Assembly (NCBI GenBank): GCA_029962745.1
Contig: CM057158.1
Coordinates: 12,618,776 to 12,682,775 of the forward strand
Reading direction: 5' to 3'
DNA length: 64,000 nucleotides
DNA from: Echinometra lucunter
Taxonomy: Eukaryota; Echinodermata; Echinoidea; Camarodonta; Echinometridae
Both the position numbers and the translations under genes were made by a program. The notes beneath the pieces were generated by a model. The model ran no database searches. It was not told the origin of the DNA and worked only from the letters and a program-made list of their open reading frames with translations. The first letter of the stretch is position 1; each line of letters begins with the position of its first letter. Shown here piece by piece: positions 34,890 to 48,377 of this stretch.

Positions 34890-37800
34890 AAATCTATGGA
34901 AAATACGCATTACACCAAAATCAAATTGTATCTAATGGGTTATGAACTTTGTGCTATTGTTTTGACATCAAGACTGAATCCATATTATGACTGCATTGTA
35001 AGGAGGTTTAGTGACATCTTCCCAGAGATTGTGAGCTCCATTTTAATTATTGGAAGATTTAAATCTTATCTTGAATGGTGGGAAGGCATTTAAGTATAAA
35101 AAGGGATTAAAATTATGTTGAACTCACCTCACACTTTTCTGAAAGAGAAAACTGGAGAAGTTGTTTTAGTGAAAATTTCTAAGAGGATTTTTTTTTTCCC
35201 AAGCAGAATAGTAAGGTAAACTAGTTCCCACTTACTTGTAAATTTATGTTTAATTACCTTTGATAACCTAGCTTTGTAAATATAGAAATATCAGAACAGA
35301 GAAATTTTGTATTTGCACTTACAGACCCATATCTTGACAGCCTTAAAAAGGTCAATGTAGTTTATAGACATACACCTTACTATAGCATTTTAAAAACTTG
35401 TGCTATTGTATTGAGTTTGAATAATGCCAAGCATGTTTTCAATGTAAAGGTTGTGCTGCACTTTCATTTACATTCTCTTCACTGACATTCTCCTTACATT
35501 GCTGTAATTCAAAAGTTATGGAGGCCATTAGTCTTTTGCTGAATGATGAATATCCCGGACTTTATGCAGGGTATGTGCTGCTGTCTTAGAAGTTATCCTT
35601 GACAAATGCTGTAAACATGTGTGATAAAAAAATTGTTTTGAAAATGCCAGTGTTGTTTCTAAGATATTTTACAGAATATCCAGCCAGATGATTTCATGGT
35701 GTGCAAGGCAGCTATGATAAATTCCCGCAGTTTCATTTTTTTTTTCTGGTAACCCAGTCTAAGTGACAAAACAAACATGAGGCCAACAGAGGCCTCAACA
35801 CTTGCATCATCCCAATAGCCAAGACTTTGTTATTGGTTGGTTATTGGATTGGTTTGGAGTCAGTTTGATGGTGTAACTGGGGCGTTATACCTCAGTCACA
35901 CTGAGGAGGACAACTGAAGATAAATGTACATTACCCCCAATGCCAAACAATTTGTAGTTTGATGGAATGACAGGTTTTATTGGACAACCTTGTGCCAAGA
36001 TATCATGTAATCTTTGTAGTTCTAACAATCAATTTATGGTTATCTGCTAAAATCAAACAAACTGATGTTTCAAGGCTATGTGGACAATGGTATTTCAAAG
36101 GTTGATTATGACACGATTGGTGAGACAAATACATGTAAAGATGAATGATGTATTTCCTCATAAACAAAAACAAAGAAAGTACCCGTTTTGATAAATTAAG
36201 AACAGAGGTAGTTTTAAAAATTCATCTTGTGCAGATTTCTGTGGTTATGATCATAGAGAAAATTAGAAGAGGTGACTGAAAATGTGATCATAGAAATAAG
36301 TGTTGTAGGGGTTCTTTTTTTTCCTGAATATCATCACAAGAATCTGAAAGTAGTAGTATTAAAACTGTTTGGAATATTTCAGTCCCAAACTGTAATGTAG
36401 ATGTCACTTTGAAAATGTAAATTTGTTGATTTCCATCAGCTTATGCAAAGGTTCTGTTTAACATTTTGCAATGATCATGAAAGTAGCTGGATTGTCCAAT
36501 AATTTATCCTAAAATAAAAGAAAACATATCACCTAGGGGTTGTATGTCACAAATTAATTTTTGCAGTGGAAAAGGGGGAGATTTTTTTTTTATTGATTTC
36601 CACTTAATGGATCCGGTTCTTTTCACAGTATGAATAATGTGATTCCAACAATAAGAAGGGTAATTTAGATGGTATTCCATACTGTTTTCACTCACATGTT
36701 TGATCTCTTTTCCTATTACTCTGTTCAAAATTATCAAAAGTTAAATCTTTATTTCCTCCTATCATCATGTGTGTACTTATTGATACTTTACTGTACTTAT
36801 TTGTTTTTCTGCATTATATTTTTCTTTTCAGTTATTTTCAAATATGTTTTATTTCCTTGCCATTAATGCTTATATGAAGGTGTAATATTTTAAAGTAAAG
36901 GACGCTTTTTTGCCATTTGTGACATATATCCTTATTCCTAGGTCAGAAGTTTTAGTTACAAATATGTTTGAAAGAAATAAATGTGTATCTAAAGCTAGAA
37001 GAGTGTAGGGCCAACAGAGGTTTACATCTGAAAGAAGTTATGATCGCAAAATATTTGAGGAAAGGTTTGAAGTGTACCAATCACCTGAAAAAAATAATTT
37101 GTGTTCAGCTAAAAAAAAAAGTTACTTCCCGAAAGGAATATTGAGAGCTAAATTCTTTATAGAATCTTTTTAAAATTAGCATTCTAAGGGATAATAGTAG
37201 GAGATTGAAGAAAATACAGGATAACATAAAACAACACAATTAGGGCATATACAGAATTGAATGGCTGCTCAGTTCATGTCACGCATGCGTGTACGTCGAC
37301 TTGTTGCTTTTATGTCAATTGAGAGTGTGTGGTTTTTACAAATGTGCATCAATCACATGTGATGGGACCGACCTTTAGAATCACTCTCTGAAAGATGTGA
37401 CTTGGGTTCGAACCTGGGTCCGATCAGAGTCAGTTTGTAGGAGTTGGTTTAGCTTGTATGAAGAGATTTTAGCTTGCAATATCTATAAAAGTAATATTCA
37501 AAGCTCAGATTTTTAATATAGTGAAGTGACATTGTATGTATCCTTAACATGTACAGAACAAATGTCTTTTGGTGAATGGCACACTTGAACTTTGAAATAA
37601 ACTCATATGCAAGTCAGATACAATTACCTATGAGGATTAGATGAGCTACATCTACCTTTATAGATTTCATAGTAAGATCTTAATGGCTAAAACACAATTT
37701 ATTTTGGATATACATGTACATGTATTGAATTTTGAAAGGAACATTGCTCTAAATACAGAACAGTAACTAATGCCAGATACTTTGTCATGTACATGAGAAT

Positions 37801-39204
37801 TTTTTGCCATTTTTTCAAAATAATTTGTTCCTCCTTTCCTTTTTAATTTCTAGTTCTTGTTTTTCCATCAGGATTTAAATATTGTACAATAAGATGGAGA
37901 GAATCAACAGTAAATATCAGAGAGAAAAAAAAAAACATGTTGACTTAAAGGTAGCTTTGCCCAAGGAATGAGGTAGACCCGATTCATTTCCTGACCATGA
38001 TGCTTAAAAACATGAAAAATTCAATTTTTTACCCCTTATGTTTTCATGTTGGGTATAAGTGGAACTCACTCGGCATATAGTGCTGTGAATGATGTTTATT
38101 GTTGCAAATGTTCAGTGATGAACTTTGCCAAGGTAATGTTTTGTATAATGACTGCCTTAGTGCCTAGTTGTATGACCTATCCATGGGCAAATGTTAAAGA
38201 TGTATATGTATTGCTTTGTTATTTGTAACTGCCATCATTGTGTTAATGTATGAAAGAGGACACATATTTTTAATGAGATAACTTCTGAATATTTGTTGCT
38301 AGTAATGAGCAAGTCCAATGTACGCATGTATGTTTGCTGTGTTCCTGATGGTTACCATATATAGTGGATTATGAACATGATTAACATTGGTCATATTTAC
38401 TTGATATTTGGTCTAATAATCTGATTCAAGTCTTCAGTGGGGCCATCAATGTTACTTTGATGTATTTAAAATCTTTTTACGCAAAGAGGAGTGTGTGGGA
38501 CAAATATGTTTTGGACTTGCCCTCACTGAAAACTTAACTGCCATTTCTTGTAGATTTACATGTATTATTCTATAGGGATATATTTGAGAGATATGCATTG
38601 GGGTGGTGATGATATATCATTTCTTGCTTTAGGGTTACTTTAGGTATGATTTTAGAAATATATTACTCTCTGTGCATCTGAGATCTGACTGATAATGAAC
38701 AAAATATGGAACTCACAGAAATTATCTTATTTTTCTTCATTATCATAGAAATTTTTCTTTTAAGTTGTAAGAATGTAGAAGGTAGAAGATAGAATGTTTA
38801 AGGACTTTTTTCCTTTGTCAAATGTATCATAATGATTTGCAAATGAGTGGAAATATATTTCTGCCAGGTATTGTACTCCTTATCAAATTAAATAAATTCC
38901 ACATTTTCTAAACATGTTCGTATTCAGGCTCATTCCTCAATGTGTGATGAGAGTAAAGATAAGAAAGAGGTAAGGGAGCAAATTTAAATTGATGAGGAAG
39001 AAAGGGAGAAAAGGAGAGATGGAGAGGGGAGACAGCTAATGAGGGATGAAGAAACAGAGGGAGAGAGAGAGAGAGAGAGAGAGCAAGTGTCACCCACAAG
39101 CCTTCAATGGGAAAGAGTTATTCAATATCGATAGAAACTTCACATACATGTACAGGTTTCCGATAAATATTTGATCTCCAGGGCCAGGCCCATCAAGGCA
39201 TGAG

Positions 39205-39238
<34 letters not shown>

Positions 39239-39850
39239 GCAGATCTTGGTCTTGAAAATTCCGCTTGATTTTCACCTTTAAAGTATGGATGAACTTCAAG
39301 GAAGCTTGCTACTAAAAATTGACAAAATGATGGTTTGACTCCTCCCTCTCTTAGCTTTATATTGTGTTGGTAGATGCAGGGATGAAGGCAACTTGTGAAT
39401 TAATACTAAAAGAGCATGACCTAAGGATATGTTGAAAAAGAGTTTGTAGTTTTTAAATATTAATATACTTAAAGTTCAAAAGACTATTTAATTTTTCATC
39501 TATTTTCTTGAACATGCATCTGTCTGGCATTATATCTTGAAGTGCTGTATAGGTAGGTGGGCTATAAAACAAGGAACTGCGTGAGAGGCATATTTGGAAC
39601 ACACACATGCATAAATTTAACCAAGAAAGGCTTATTTTTTCATAGTGTTTAGAGAACTGGCCTCAGTGTTCAAGTTATTTCCGTATATATGCCTACTTTC
39701 CTCAGGAACTATGTGTGAAAGCGATCTCCATTCCTACAACTTTAATACAAGAACATTGTCATTGACACGCGTCCCTGGGACCTCGCGATCGGGGAATCCC
39801 CTAGTGTAGATCAAGTACCCGGATGCTATCCTCGCATGTGTATACATGTA
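34890..39850. other. Intergenic stretch, no coding exon found
   Basis: A/T-rich. Contains the second SINE copy (37318-37450), a GA microsatellite (39059-39082) and a T-run (39207-39235). Open frames are short and featureless. Confidence 0.55.
37318..37450 (-). mobile_element. 7SL-like SINE family, copy 2 (5'-truncated)
   Basis: Minus strand: CGGACCCAGGTTCGAACCC (B-box-like, 37414-37404), then AAGTCACATCTTTC and AGGTCGGTCCCA...TGATTGATGCAC. This matches the body and 3' end of copy 1 at 29.1-29.3 kb. The SRP-like 5' segment is absent or unrecognisable. The two copies differ enough to be old insertions. Confidence 0.6.
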
Positions 39851-39879
39851 AATACTGTGCATGTGCATGCAGTTCACGA

Positions 39880-40014
39880 CGGTACGACCCTCGACAAAAT
39901 TTTGAGCTGAGCTGAGGGCCTGAGGCGAGGCTGAGCAATTTTCCTTTTTGTTAGAGCAAAGGTTCTAGCTGGACTTGTCTTCCTGAGTTGCAAAGACACC
40001 AGAGACTGCCAAAG
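39880..40014 (+). other. Candidate leader exon of the PEBP gene
   Basis: A CpG-containing segment with GAGCTGAGCTGAGGGCC ends in a consensus donor, GCCAAAG|GTGAGC (exon end 40014). The PEBP start codon sits three bases inside an exon preceded by CTGACAG, so a spliced leader is required. The intron (40015-43182) would contain the ACGTC-rich element. The 5' limit is a guess. Confidence 0.45.
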
Positions 40015-40148
40015 GTGAGCTACCCCAAATCTTTTCTAATGAAAATAACACACTTTGTCCTTGTATAATTTGTAACTTGTTGTACTTGTAGTTGTATTAA
40101 TTGTAGTGCACTGTGAAGTTTGAGTTATTGCCTAATGTAACTTAGTTA

Positions 40149-41498
40149 CCCTGATAGCAGAGACTGGTAAGAATAACATCATATTTACGTCTTTTTAAAG
40201 TCGTGTCATACGTCTTATTTACGTATTATATATACGTCTTTAAGACAATACTTTGCACCAGCACACGACGTAAAAGAAGACGTCATATTTTTACATCAAT
40301 TTTACATCATATTGGTCAGATAAAAACGTCTTTATAATGTCTTTATGACCCAAAGGAAGCTTGCAGACTGGTAAAAATCAAGTCATAAAGACGTCAATGC
40401 TGGTTTATAAAATATTTTAGAATATATATGACATTATGACGTTTTCCCTTTGTTAATGCTCTAGCCTATAGATCGTCCTATACTAGTTCTATAACCTATA
40501 ACATCCTAAATCCTATACCTAACTACTGATGCTTTCCCTGATAGCAGAGACTGGTAAGAATGACATCATATTTACGTCTTTTTAAAGTCATGGCATACGT
40601 CTTATTTACGTATTATATATACATCTTTAAGACAATACTTTGCACCAGCACACGACGTAAAATAAGACGTCATATTTTTACGTCAATTTTACATCATATT
40701 GGTCGGAAAAAACCGTCTTTATGACGTCTTTACATGCTTTACGACCCAAAGGAAGCTCACAGACTGGTAAAAATCACATCATAAAGACGTCAAAAGCTTC
40801 AAAGCTGGTTTTTAAAATATTTTAGAATGTATTCAACATTATGATGTTTTCTCTTTGTTAATGTTCTAGCCTATAGATCGTCCTATACTAGTCCTATATC
40901 CTAACATCCTACATCCTATACCTAACTACTGATGCTCTGTATCGACATTACTATATATATGGACTGTAGTGTAGTACTTGAAAAAACAGTTAGAAATTAC
41001 AATTTCTTGATACATTCTGAAAAGCCCATGACATTAACTGAATGGTGTTCAACATGGAAGTACATTGTTCATTAAATCAGCATTGCAATAATTGAATAAA
41101 ATGTTAAAATTCAAATGTTATCTTCCTTTTTTCACGAAGTTTAGTCATTTCTGGTCATTCATGAATATTCATGAATCACGATCAACTATTACAGTCATAT
41201 CACGACGTAAAACTGACGTAAGCACGTCATATTATGGTCTTGAAAAAAGCTGTTATAAAGTGGGAAATAATTGACGTAAAAATACGTCTTATTCTGGTCT
41301 TTAAAAAAGACGTTAAAAAGTGGTAAATATTTGACGTAAAATATATTTTATCTTATGTTCTAACAAAATTTGAGAAAATTTTGGTTATATAAAGACGTCA
41401 TAAGGTTGTCGTAAAATAGTCGTGTATACGACATATGACGTGTGGACCAGTTTATGACCAGTTCTTGACGTCTTAAAGACGTCCGTCTGCTATCAGGG
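40149..41498. mobile_element. 1.35-kb element with 13-bp TIRs and ACGTC-rich interior
   Basis: CCCTGATAGCAGA (40149-40161) and TCTGCTATCAGGG (41486-41498) are exact inverted termini. The left part is a tandem duplication of about 390 bp: the TIR recurs at 40536 and both units end CTAACTACTGATGCT. GACGTC, TACGTC and GACGTAA motifs recur throughout both units and in inverse orientation in the right arm (41205-41498). No open frame above 60 codons is related to a transposase. No clear target-site duplication. Non-autonomous DNA transposon by inference. Confidence 0.7.
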
Positions 41499-41571
41499 GA
41501 CAGGTTCTTACACCTGGGGGGGATGATTTGCCGGTCACGAGAAATCGAGGATTAATTTGTATACAGATACA

Positions 41572-41601
41572 TACACACGCACATGCACGCACACACACAC
41601 A

Positions 41602-41646
<45 letters not shown>
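41572..41646. repeat. (CA)n microsatellite
   Basis: Almost pure CA repeats. The Cys-Val peptide on the minus strand is an artefact. Confidence 0.9.
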
Positions 41647-41648
<2 letters not shown>

Positions 41649-42128
41649 GCACAGACCCCCTTACACACATTTTAGCGAGCCAAAAATAAGTGCTTTTCTG
41701 GTTTTAAATCACATTTTCATATAGAAATTCTAACATAAAAATTATGATGGTTGTTTATGACAGATTATTAAAAATTTTATCAACGATTAATTCAAATATC
41801 ATTTCTTCCTTAAAAAGTGTGGGGGGATATTTGTACACGCCATCCCCCCTCTCAAAAAAGTGGGGGATATATCCCCCCCCCCCTCTGGGATTTACGCTAA
41901 TGATGCACAGACATAAATAGAAGATATACGCACTGTGACAAATGAATATAGAATATGGACTGACACACATTATTGCATATTTGCATCATGCTATTTATCT
42001 TTTTTTAAAATTTTGTTGTTACACCAAACTGTGACAGTGCCGAAATTACCCAAAAGTAATAAATAACTACATAAATCAGAATAATGATCGATATAGTTAT
42101 GATAGTAATCGTCATTTCAGTCACATTA

Positions 42129-42236
42129 ATGATGATGATGATGATGATAACTATTATTATTAACATAGGCATAATAATAGTAATAATACATTACTAATTA
42201 TTATTATTATTATTATTATTATTGTTGTTGTTGTTG
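42129..42236. repeat. ATG / ATT / GTT trinucleotide microsatellites
   Basis: (ATG)n at about 42129-42149, (ATT)n at 42197-42222 and (GTT)n at 42222-42236, with a long G-run at 42299-42319. Confidence 0.8.
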
Positions 42237-42699
42237 CTGTTCCTATCATTTCTAAACATGTTCAGTTTAATTGTAAGCAAACATCCTTCCCTAAAACCGG
42301 GGGGGGGGGGGGGGGGGGGATGATTGTACATGTCATACCCCCCCTCCCCCCGCTGTCTACGCCCCTGCAAGACTTGCGACTTGTTTTAGTTAAAAAGTTA
42401 GTTACTAACGGTACTAATTGATTAGTAGCTAACATTGACTAAGCGCAGCATTGATCAGTCATGATAAACCAATAAATATAGCATAACTCTCCATGTGCTT
42501 CTAAAATGCTGCCTTGACTTGGAACCATAACCCTAGGTAGAATGTAAAGTTCAGTGTATTTGGTAGAATATGTAAGTAAGTGAACTGTTATTAAAAGTTG
42601 TGAATTTAAGTAAACATGATAAAGAAGAGGAAGCAGATCCTTTTGATGTACTTCATATAATTCTACATGAGTACCATAACTCTGATAGTTGGTTTAAAA

Positions 42700-43010
42700 A
42701 AAAGTTGAAATAACCAAAGATCAAAATTTGAAATTAAATTAACTTGCCTAAAGTTTTAACATTAGTCTTAAACATGTATTGTGACATGAGCTGTTCATAA
42801 ACTTTGCAATAATTTACAGCCCTGACCTGTAAATTCTACCTGAGTAACTTAGTTGCTTAAAAAAATTGAGATGACTGAAGATTAAAATTTGAAATGAAAA
42901 CAAAGACTTCCATGGTTTTAATTTCATTCTTAACCACGTAGTGATTAGTGTGACATGAACTTTTCATAAACTTTGCAATAATTTACAGCCCTGACCGGTA
43001 GGCAGAGAAA
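42700..43010. repeat. Tandem duplication of about 150 bp upstream of PEBP
   Basis: Both copies contain AAAATTTGAAAT near the start and end with TTCATAAACTTTGCAATAAT followed by TTACAGCCCTGACC. The middles are diverged, so the duplication is old. It sits 200-480 bp before the PEBP start codon in the leader intron. Confidence 0.75.
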
Positions 43011-43185
43011 ATGCCCTGTATTATCATCTGAAGACCGAATTAGTAAAGTAATAAAATATGATACAATAGATCTATACAGCATTGTTGTTCAGTATATTAT
43101 GATGTTTAAAACAAAAACAAAAAACAAAAACCACAGATCTTTGAACTGTTAATCATGAATGTTCCACACTCTGTTCTGACAGACC

Positions 43186-45584
43186 ATGGCTGGTAAATTC
43201 ACTGAGCATGAAGTCGTACCTGCTGTCATTGACCAAGGACCTACTGAAATAGCAACAGCCACATGGGCATCAGGAGTGGAGGCAAATCTTGGGAATGTTC
43301 TTACTCCTACAGCTGTAAGTAAATATCTGTAATCTAGTTCCAGACTCCAGTTTGATTTTAGCATGTGCAGTGTTTTATTGTACTTGAAATTGAAATTGAA
43401 CCTTTGACTATGGGTAAAATTAGCCAGTTTGAAAATATTCTTGTTTTGTATGGGGGCTTTTTTTTTTTTTTTTTTTTTTGCATCTGTTGCATTCCAGGGA
43501 GGTATCATTGCATTGATTTTACATTCTTTGTTTGAATATACCAGAGCTCTGTTTTTGTTAGGTGGGTTTTTTTATGCCACTGATCTTTCGCAACTTCCCA
43601 GAGCTTAAGTCGCTACCTGCTCTCATCTGCTTTTGTCACTTTTTTCATGCATGTAAAGTTTGAGTAGCTAAAAGGAAATGAAAAAGGGTCTCGAGGAATG
43701 TTCAACCCCACAACTTTGGAAAAACAGATGATAAATACAAATTTTCCTTTCCAGAAAAAAGGGATAAAATAAATTAATAATGCTTTTTTTTTTTTTTTTT
43801 TTTTTTTTTTGTTAGGTTAAGGATGCCCCTACAATCACATGGCCTACTGAAGAGGTTGCACTTTACACAGTGTTGATGACAGATCCAGATGCACCAAGCC
43901 GTCAGAATCCCAAATTCCGTGAATGGAGGCATTGGGTAGTAGTCAATGTTCCTGGAACAGATGTCGGCAAGGGTCTTGTGTATGCTCCGTACATTGGCTC
44001 AGGTCCCCCAAAAGGCACAGGTATTGTATTGTCAGAACCAGGGTTGGCACGTTTAAACACAGTGTTTTCAAACAGGTTTTGACATGCATTTTAACTTTTA
44101 AATCACCTGGGGATTTTTTACCACAAAAAATATGATTCAAAATGCCCCATATATGTGTGTGTGTTTTAAAGTTACCTACATGTAAATTTGTTTTTCAATG
44201 GGTAATTTCATGCTTTAATTACATGTTTTTTAAATTCATTTTGTCATACTGGGCCTTGTTTCATAAAACAGTAACAACTGCCACATTTCCATGACAAATT
44301 TGCTCTCAGCCAATCAGATGCAAGGATTTCAGTAGCTTATAACAGTTAATGCAACTTGTTGATGACAAGTTTTATGAAACGGGGGCCTGATAGCTTATTA
44401 CAGTACCAATGAAGGAAAATATTTGTCTTCTCTCTTAGCTTATGAGACAATACAGAATGTATTTATTTATTGATTTATTTATTATTTATCCTTCATTTTC
44501 AAGAAAAAAATAACAATATAAAAGAACAAATATAATATATGTGTATTCTTATAGCAGTCCTCTGAGTGCAACAGAGAGAAGACAGTTTGATGCTTTTTTA
44601 CCATTTATATTTTTGGTGGGATGTTTGACCTTTTTGCAATTTTTATTGGCAAATTACTTTTTTAATAAAAAAATAATTAGGGAGGCATTTTACAGAGACT
44701 CCAACCCCAAGCACCTCTTAAGCGGAAGATTCTCCCGCCAAGACCCGACCTGATTGTAACAGTATTAAAGATGAAATCCTCATTAATCATTTGAATCATC
44801 TGTTCTGGTAGCCAAGTGTTAAGACACCTCTTCATTATAATAGGCTTTAACAGGCAATGAATGCCTGTGAAAATAAGGAAATTTCTAAAGTATCGGTCTG
44901 AATAAACTTTATTGCCTTGTGGAACTTGTATGACTGTCACAGTTCATTGAAATCTAGATAAAATCCCTGTCCAGGTCCAGGACATGTCCATCAGTGGAAG
45001 GAGTGACACCCCCTTAATATTTCAATTCAGAATGATCAAGTAAAATTTGTGTACACTAGATACATGAGTTTTACTTGATCAGTGAAGTAAAACTTATGTT
45101 TTACTTGAATACCGGTAGGTATGGAAATTGAAAACTAGGTATGGAAATCGAAAACTATTTCTTGTGATACCTGGAAATGGTATTAAACTTAGCTACAGCA
45201 GTTCCATCAGAACTGATTCTGATCAGACCCAGTTTGAGTCTGAGTCACGTCTTTCGGATGATGATGCTGAATAGTGGTCCAAGACATAAATAATGATATA
45301 TGATTGATACATGACTGTAAAAACGTAATTACACATAAACAAACACTCCATCTTTCTCTATTTCTGTTGCAGGTTTACATCGCTATGTGTTCCTGGTGTA
45401 CAAGCAAGCAGGCCAGATCCAGTTGCAGGATCCAGTGCTACAGAGAACCACCAAGAATCGCGGTGCAACTAAAACAAGAGAGTTTGTTGCCAAGTACAAC
45501 TTGGGTAATCCTGTGGCGGGGAATTTTTATCAGGCTGAGTGGGATGAGTATTGCACACAACTTATGAAGGAGATTAAGGAGTGA
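43186..45584 (+). CDS. PEBP1: Phosphatidylethanolamine-binding protein (PEBP1/RKIP type)
   Basis: Exons 43186-43314, 43816-44020 and 45373-45584 join in phase to 181 aa plus TGA (human PEBP1 is 187 aa). Family hallmarks seen: TDPDAPSR (residues 65-72) and H82 in [12 protein letters not shown], both lining the anion/phosphate pocket; GSGPPKGTG; and GLHRYVF (about 112-118), the second conserved pocket motif. The C-terminal helix ends [13 protein letters not shown]. Cytosolic, with no signal peptide. Known roles: binding phosphatidylethanolamine and nucleotides, and Raf/MAPK or GRK2 control in vertebrates. An acceptor (CTGACAG at 43182) directly before ACCATGG fixes the start and implies a noncoding first exon. 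A T-run of about 29 precedes exon 2 and acts as its polypyrimidine tract. Convergent with URI1. Confidence 0.96.
44251..44388. repeat. MITE family B copy 2 (PEBP intron 2)
   Basis: Ends GGGCCTTGTTTCATAAAAC and GTTTTATGAAACGGGGGCC; core AGCCAATCAGATG (44308-44320) and AGCTTATAAC (44334-44343). Close sister of 13810-13974. Confidence 0.8.
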
Positions 45585-47910
45585 ATTATCTACTCCAGAA
45601 TGATTCCCAGCTAAGGATTTGGTTTTGGTTTTATCATGTTGGTATTGTGATTTAAGCATGCCATGGTGAAAAAAAAATTCTTCTGGAGTGTCTTTCTGAT
45701 TTTTCAGTGTCTTGAGTGATATTGTTTTTGTTGATGTTAAACGGAGCCGAAAGCAAATGCCACTTACTTGTTGTTTTTTTCTTCCCCCTAGTAGGTACTT
45801 AATTAAAACAATGATGCATTGCAGCAGTTATTTGAAATTTTTATGAACCATTTCATGCTATTCATATGATGAGCTTAATTACCTAGTCCTGCTCTACGTG
45901 TATTTTATAGAAAGCATCGATGTAATTGTCCTGTCTGAATTCATCGATACAACTTACTGCTATTAATATTTCCAAACTGTAATAATATGACCCAGAAAAC
46001 CTTGCATCACAAAACCTTATTTATTATACATACTGAACTTGAACTGGAAATTTATTATCTGATGATAAACATTTAAGATATATACAAGACATACAGATAC
46101 ATGTATAGAATACAATCAAAGGATTTGGATGCCACTTGGTGGCATCCAAATCATTATGCTATAATAAAATTGGAAATTAATGGAAGAAAAAATATGGCCT
46201 ATACCTTACTCAGAAAGGATTTGAATTGATCAATTTAATGAACTATACTGATCAATATTCTTTTACACATTCAGTAATGTGTCCTGCTGAATAGATTATG
46301 TGTGCATATATTATGTGTGTATAACCTTTCAAAGAAAAAATAAAATGAAGCATCATTGTTACCCAGAGGCTCCTCTCTGAAGAATTATCCAGTTTTTCAA
46401 AAGAAATGATATACCGGTAATGTTGGTTTTACAAGTGAAGCAAGCAGTAGAACAGTATTTACTTATATTTATGTGTTGTTCAAGTAAGTTTCAAAAAGGT
46501 AGAAACAATAAAACCATTATTTTTATGGAAGACTTTATTATTTAGTAATGTCACAGATTCACTGCCAACTGAGAATATGAGTTTATTAAATGTATCGATT
46601 ACTGGTAAAATTTTAATAGCTCCTGTTTAGCTGTGTGTAGAACCTATGCAGTTACCTACACATCATTGATTTGAAGGTTTTAATAGTAATATGGTTGCAG
46701 ACATACCCTACATTTATGATCACAGTTATTGCAGCACCTGCTTATATGCTCATTGTTGTTCATTTATACATGTAATCATTTTCAGCCTTTCCTTTGAAGA
46801 GAGAAGTATTGAAATTCCCCCACTTTTCATTTTATACCTGTGAGAAATTTGGAAATAAATCAATGTTTAGTTCCCTTTGTTCGACTTTAGGTAGATGAAG
46901 ATAAATTAAGGACGTACTGGGTATAATTTCATCTTGCATGACCATTACAGTATTATGATCTTGGAAAGCAAATTTGTGCTTTATTGGACAGCTAATTTCA
47001 GTATTTCTTTGAGTACGAGGTAAGTGTTAATCTGTGAAAAGCGCTGGAATCATTGAGTAGATTTGATAACTATTTGGTTTCATGAATGTTACTAAGCTAG
47101 ATAATCATTTTCAAAGTCAGTTGATTGTCACATTCTTGTGGTTTTGAATTTTGTGTGTTTCAAACTGTTTTGAAGAAATTTTGTGGATATGTTATTCGGA
47201 CAGTAAGGGAGGTTGAGTTTTGATACTTTGTGTCAGTTTACATTGCCTTTACAAGATATATTTACCTTTTAAGTATGCCAAATTCTGACTGATAATACTG
47301 ATAAGTCATTTTAAGTACTGGTACAGTTTATATCTATGTATTGAAATATTGGATAAACAAAAGGATCTTTTTAAGTTACTACAAGTAACAATTTCAAAAT
47401 TTGTGTTGTGCTGTTAATTCTGTTATCTTCTCTTAAGAAATAAAATCATTTTCTGTATTAATAAAATCCATTTTTCTCGTCTTGTCTTGTTTACTGAAGA
47501 TGGTTCAGGTATATTTTAAAGCTATCTCTTATAACAAGCATACATATCATGCTGAAATTTGTCACTGGTTATGCATAGTGATGTATTTGTATAGGATAAA
47601 GTACAGGAGATACATCAGTTTGTGTAACCAGCGATAAATTGATGTAAGCTTTTTTTTTTTTTCAAATGAAATGATCAATTTTTTTTTGTTCCACATTGCC
47701 TTAAATCCTGTCTCATTAAAAACATGATTTGGAGTACAAATAATTGCTTTGGCATGTGAATGACCTATGAGGCTTGTCTTGATCATCCTGTGATTAAATG
47801 TCCTTTTACATACCCTGTCTTACATTTAATATGAAAGATTTTTTTTTTTTTTCTGCTACCGGTAATCAAATTTGTATAAAGAAAATGTTTTAAAACATTC
47901 ATCACAAGTG

Positions 47911-48070
47911 CAGTGGAATCTTGTTATAGAGAGCATCGTCAAACAACTCAATTTATAAAGCAATGTTTATTTTGCCGGTCCTGCTTCTTTGTAAGATAGT
48001 CATGTATCAAGATTGGATATAAATGTAATGTGCTTGGTCTCACACAGTTTGTTGTAACAAGGTTCTACTG
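47911..48070. repeat. MITE family A copy 4
   Basis: CAGTGGAATCTTGTTAT at the left and GTTGTAACAAGGTTCTACTG at the right, with TTTGCCGGTCCTGCTTCTTT inside matching copy 2. Confidence 0.75.
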
Positions 48071-48377
48071 TAGTTCAAATCAAAATAATAAAACCAGCAT
48101 ATACACATTCCCTCTTTTTTGTCAGAGAGGATGCTTCTTGCATCATTTTATTTAAAAAATATAACACAGATAAAAGGTCATTAATTAGGCTCCTGCAGAT
48201 ATCCAACAGCAAAGAGCCATGGTACACCCCGCCACCCATGGCACTTATGAGATGCCGTTACAGTGCACATGTCACATGGCAACCATGAATAGAACGATAT
48301 TGTCACATGATTTTGATACTCTAAAGCAGAGGTTCTTGATAAATTTTGCGGGTGGGCCAGAAATGTTTCTGATATTA

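Noticed and set aside
37390..37440. tRNA gene suggested by GGTTCGAACC
   Set aside because: No A box at the right spacing, no cloverleaf or acceptor stem; it is the B-box-like part of a SINE.
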